Both the position numbers and the translations under genes were made by a program. The notes beneath the pieces were generated by a model. The model was not told the origin of the DNA. It saw only the letters and a list, made by a program, of their open reading frames with translations, and made no database searches. A stretch of 16,419 nt of DNA from Tepidimonas sp. (GTDB lineage Bacteria > Pseudomonadota > Gammaproteobacteria > Burkholderiales > Burkholderiaceae_C), in contig JANWZF010000014.1 in NCBI GenBank assembly GCA_025054905.1, positions 1 through 16,419 on the forward strand, in the 5' to 3' direction. Shown here one piece after another: positions 14,525 through 16,419 of the stretch (within the stretch, counting starts at the first letter, position 1; each line of letters begins with the position of its first letter).

Positions 14525-14559
14525 CATGGAAACGCCCCTTCAACTGGGGCCGTCCCATG
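14525..14559 (-). ncRNA. Intercistronic RNA hairpin between rseB and mucD
   Basis: In the 60-base gap the minus-strand RNA can fold CATGGGA (14559-14553) with TTCCATG (14531-14525), including one G-U pair. A 2x2 internal loop follows, then GCCCC (14550... inner arm GGCCCC) pairs with GGGGC (14538-14534) around a 7-base loop. The G-U pair exists only in the mucD-sense RNA. No T tract follows, so it looks like a processing or stability element rather than a terminator. It ends 11 bases before the mucD ribosome-binding site. Confidence 0.45.
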
Positions 14560-14565
14560 AGGTTG

Positions 14566-15579
14566 TCAAGGCAGCCGCTCGACCCCCGCCAGCAAACGCT
14601 CCAGCGTCGGGGCTGGGGCTTCGCCCACCGCCACCACTGCGGTCTCGCCGATGCGTTGCGCGCGCACCTGCACCGCGCCGGATGCCCGCGACGTCGCCGG
14701 AGCCGACTCACCGCCCCCCAGAAACAGCGACACCGAGGCCAGGCCATCGGACAACACGCACTGCAACGGCGGGCGCGGGCGCCCGGGCTCGGCCTCGCGC
14801 TGCCAGCAACCGATCACCTGAAACCCCGGCACCGCCGGCGCAATGCGCCAGCCCTGCGCCTGCGGCGTGGTCTTGCTCAGCTGCGGCCGCGCCACGCGCC
14901 AACCACGCGTGTCGTCCATTTGGCGCAGAAGTGTTTCCAACTTCATCGGTGCATTGAGCTGCAGCTCGGTATAAGCCATTTGCTCCAGCACCTGCTGAGC
15001 CGCCCCCAGTGTCTGCAGTTTCAACGCCAACCCACTGCGCAGCTCCGACCAGATGCGGTAACCATAGCGCCAGGCATCGCGCGGCACGAACTCCACCACC
15101 CAGGCCTCAAAGCCGGCCACCCGGTCGCGCCCACGTAGCTCGGCACGGTAAAACTCATCGACCTTCAGGCCGGTGGGCTTCAGCGGGCTAGGAAACAGAC
15201 GCAGGGTTTCGCGCCGCTCACGCGTGCCCACCTGCTGCTGGGGCCATAGGGTCAGCACCTCGTCGTCCAGCCGCCAGGTCACACGCGCCGGTCCGTTAAG
15301 GCTCTCGATGCGCTCGATCTGGCGCTGGCCGTCGCAGACATGCACCACGCGCGCCGCCACCACATCCTCGCCCCGCGTGACGACGAACGTGCCACTGTAG
15401 GCACGCTGGCGCGTGGCTTCGTGCAGCCGCTCGAGCCAACCCTGCACTGTCAACGCCGGCGCCGCGGGCTCGGCCGCCACCGCCACCGTGGCCAGCCAGC
15501 CCAGCGCCAGCCACCCCCACCGCAGCCACGCGCGCCAACCCACGCGACCGCCCCGGACGCTGCACCCCACCACCATCAT
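14566..15579 (-). CDS. rseB: Periplasmic sigma-E regulator RseB (MucB)
   Basis: The 337-residue exported protein binds the periplasmic part of RseA and shields it from proteolysis, responding to envelope or lipopolysaccharide stress. A signal peptide with basic residues (GGRVGWRAWLRW) and a hydrophobic core ends near AVA-AEP (about residue 36). The N-terminal LolA-like domain has QRAYSGTFVVTRGEDVV, RIESLNGPARV and FYRAELRGRDRVAGFEA, followed by RYGYRIWSELRSGLALK; the smaller C-terminal domain ends in GETAVVAVGEAPAPTLERL. All three motif groups fit the MucB/RseB family. Cysteines are at 6, 82, 258 and 274. Start is the first of two adjacent ATGs (15579 or 15576), overlapping the rseA stop (ATGA). 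Confidence 0.94.
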   Translation of the reverse strand: MMVVGCSVRGGRVGWRAWLRWGWLALGWLATVAVAAEPAAPALTVQGWLERLHEATRQRAYSGTFVVTRGEDVVAARVVHVCDGQRQIERIESLNGPARVTWRLDDEVLTLWPQQQVGTRERRETLRLFPSPLKPTGLKVDEFYRAELRGRDRVAGFEAWVVEFVPRDAWRYGYRIWSELRSGLALKLQTLGAAQQVLEQMAYTELQLNAPMKLETLLRQMDDTRGWRVARPQLSKTTPQAQGWRIAPAVPGFQVIGCWQREAEPGRPRPPLQCVLSDGLASVSLFLGGGESAPATSRASGAVQVRAQRIGETAVVAVGEAPAPTLERLLAGVERLP

Positions 15580-16199
15580 CGCCCCGCCGCCTCGTAGGCC
15601 ACGGTGCGCAAAAAGCCCGCCGGAGCCTGCAGCGCCGAGGCACTGCCCCAGGCGCGGTGCGCGGCCATGAATTCCTCCAACTGCGCATCACGTCCGGCAG
15701 GCACAGACGCTGCCGCAGGGGCAACCGCCGGTGCCGTGGCAGGCCACGGTGCCGTCGCCAACGTCGCCGGCCCACCCTCGGATGACTGCAGCAGAGGCCA
15801 CGCCACCGACACCACGGCCGCCAGCGCCGCCACCCCCGCCAGCGCGCGCCAACGCCACAACGCTGCGTTGGCCGCCGGCGGCAGTGCCACACGCGGCGGC
15901 CGCCTCACCGCCAGGGTCGCATGCGGCTCGGCCTGCACGCGTGCCATCACAGCCCGCACAAACGCAGGGTCAGCGGCACGGGGCTGCGCAGCATCATGCG
16001 CACGCAGCGCATCGCCGATGCAGCGGTAGGTGTCCCAGATGGCATCCCGCCGGGCCGCATCTTCCGACGCCAACAGGGCATCGAGCTCTTCGCGCGTGCA
16101 TTCCCCATCGAACAGCGCCGACCAGCCCACGCCAGGCTCGCCCGCCTCGGCCGCCGGCAGCGCCATCCCGGTTCTGGTCTTCGTGTCCATCGTCTTCAT
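15576..16199 (-). CDS. rseA: Anti-sigma-E factor RseA (MucA)
   Basis: The 207-residue single-pass inner-membrane protein holds sigma-E inactive. The cytoplasmic RseA_N domain lies at about 25-68 (WSALFDGECTREELDALL, then WDTYRCIGDALRAHD). One membrane segment spans about 118-138 (ALAGVAALAAVVSVAWPLL). The periplasmic part has an Ala/Pro-rich linker and a conserved-looking end (LEEFMAAHRAWGSASALQ, GFLRTVAYEA), the likely RseB-binding segment. No zinc-type H-x3-C-x2-C motif is present. The start is uncertain: ATG 16199, ATG 16190 or GTG 16226, the last of which would overlap the rpoE stop. None has a strong ribosome-binding site. Position between rpoE and rseB supports the identity. Confidence 0.9.
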   Translation of the reverse strand: MKTMDTKTRTGMALPAAEAGEPGVGWSALFDGECTREELDALLASEDAARRDAIWDTYRCIGDALRAHDAAQPRAADPAFVRAVMARVQAEPHATLAVRRPPRVALPPAANAALWRWRALAGVAALAAVVSVAWPLLQSSEGGPATLATAPWPATAPAVAPAAASVPAGRDAQLEEFMAAHRAWGSASALQAPAGFLRTVAYEAAGR

Positions 16200-16219
16200 C
16201 CCGTCGTCGTCATCGCGCC

Positions 16220-16419
16220 TTACCACCGCTTGCCGGACTGACGCTCCAGCAACGGCTTGATGCGCGCGGAAATGGCTTCGCGCGCCCGGAAGATGCGCGA
16301 GCGCACCGTGCCGATCGGACAGCCCAGCGCCTGCGCGATCTCCTCATACCTCACCCCGTCGATCTCGCGCAGCGTGATGGCCTGCGCCAACTCCGATGGC
16401 AACGCCTCCACCGCCGCCT
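16220..16419 (-). CDS. rpoE: RNA polymerase sigma-E factor RpoE (AlgU), C-terminal end (partial)
   Basis: The frame enters from the right edge of the window and ends with TAA 16220-16222, giving about 66 residues. It contains all of sigma region 4: EALPSELAQAITLREIDG, RYEEIAQALGCPIGTVRSRI (the helix-turn-helix that reads the -35 element) and FRAREAISARIKPLL. This is the extracytoplasmic-function sigma factor of envelope stress, controlled by the following rseA and rseB. Region 2, the start codon and the presumed autoregulated promoter lie outside the window, so no operon promoter can be examined here. Confidence 0.93.
   Translation of the reverse strand, partial: AAVEALPSELAQAITLREIDGVRYEEIAQALGCPIGTVRSRIFRAREAISARIKPLLERQSGKRW

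Noticed and set aside
1..16419. CRISPR array, insertion sequence, prophage, toxin-antitoxin or tRNA genes
   Set aside because: No regularly spaced repeats, transposase motifs, terminal inverted repeats, small paired toxin genes or cloverleaf sequences were seen by reading.

Overview
This is a compact, GC-rich (about 68-70 % by eye) chromosomal segment of a betaproteobacterium, most likely order Burkholderiales. The evidence is the gene order fimV-truA-trpF-trpB-trpA-accD on one side and rpoE-rseA-rseB-mucD-lepA-lepB-DUF4845-rnc-era-recO-pdxJ-acpS-nagZ on the other, together with the protein sequences. I cannot name the genus. No mobile element, CRISPR array, tRNA or rRNA is visible, and no gene-free stretch exceeds about 115 bases.

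Left block (bases 1-4901, + strand): the C-terminal end of a FimV-like protein, then truA (tRNA pseudouridine synthase), trpF, trpB and trpA (last steps of tryptophan synthesis) and accD (beta subunit of acetyl-CoA carboxylase carboxyltransferase). truA/trpF abut or overlap, and trpB/trpA share an ATGA stop/start. A 105-base gap precedes trpB and a 114-base gap precedes accD.

Right block (4953-16419, - strand, read right to left): the end of rpoE (sigma-E), rseA (anti-sigma factor), rseB (its periplasmic co-regulator) and mucD (periplasmic Do-type protease) form the envelope-stress module. lepA (EF4) and lepB (signal peptidase I) follow. Then come a small DUF4845 membrane protein, rnc (RNase III), era, recO, pdxJ, acpS and nagZ, nearly all joined by 3-16 base spacings or by ATGA/GTGA overlaps. 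The two blocks converge at 4902-4952.

The genes are core housekeeping functions and I see no new multi-gene system. The most interesting signals are non-coding. (1) A perfect 11-bp hairpin followed by a T tract ends directly before the lepA start codon. It looks like an intrinsic terminator or attenuator at the junction between the sigma-E module and lepA-lepB, and a 7-bp repeat could compete with it or knot with it. (2) A long imperfect hairpin lies between rseB and mucD. (3) accD is followed by nagZ instead of the folC neighbour common in relatives, which suggests a rearrangement joint. (4) An 8-G tract lies in accD.
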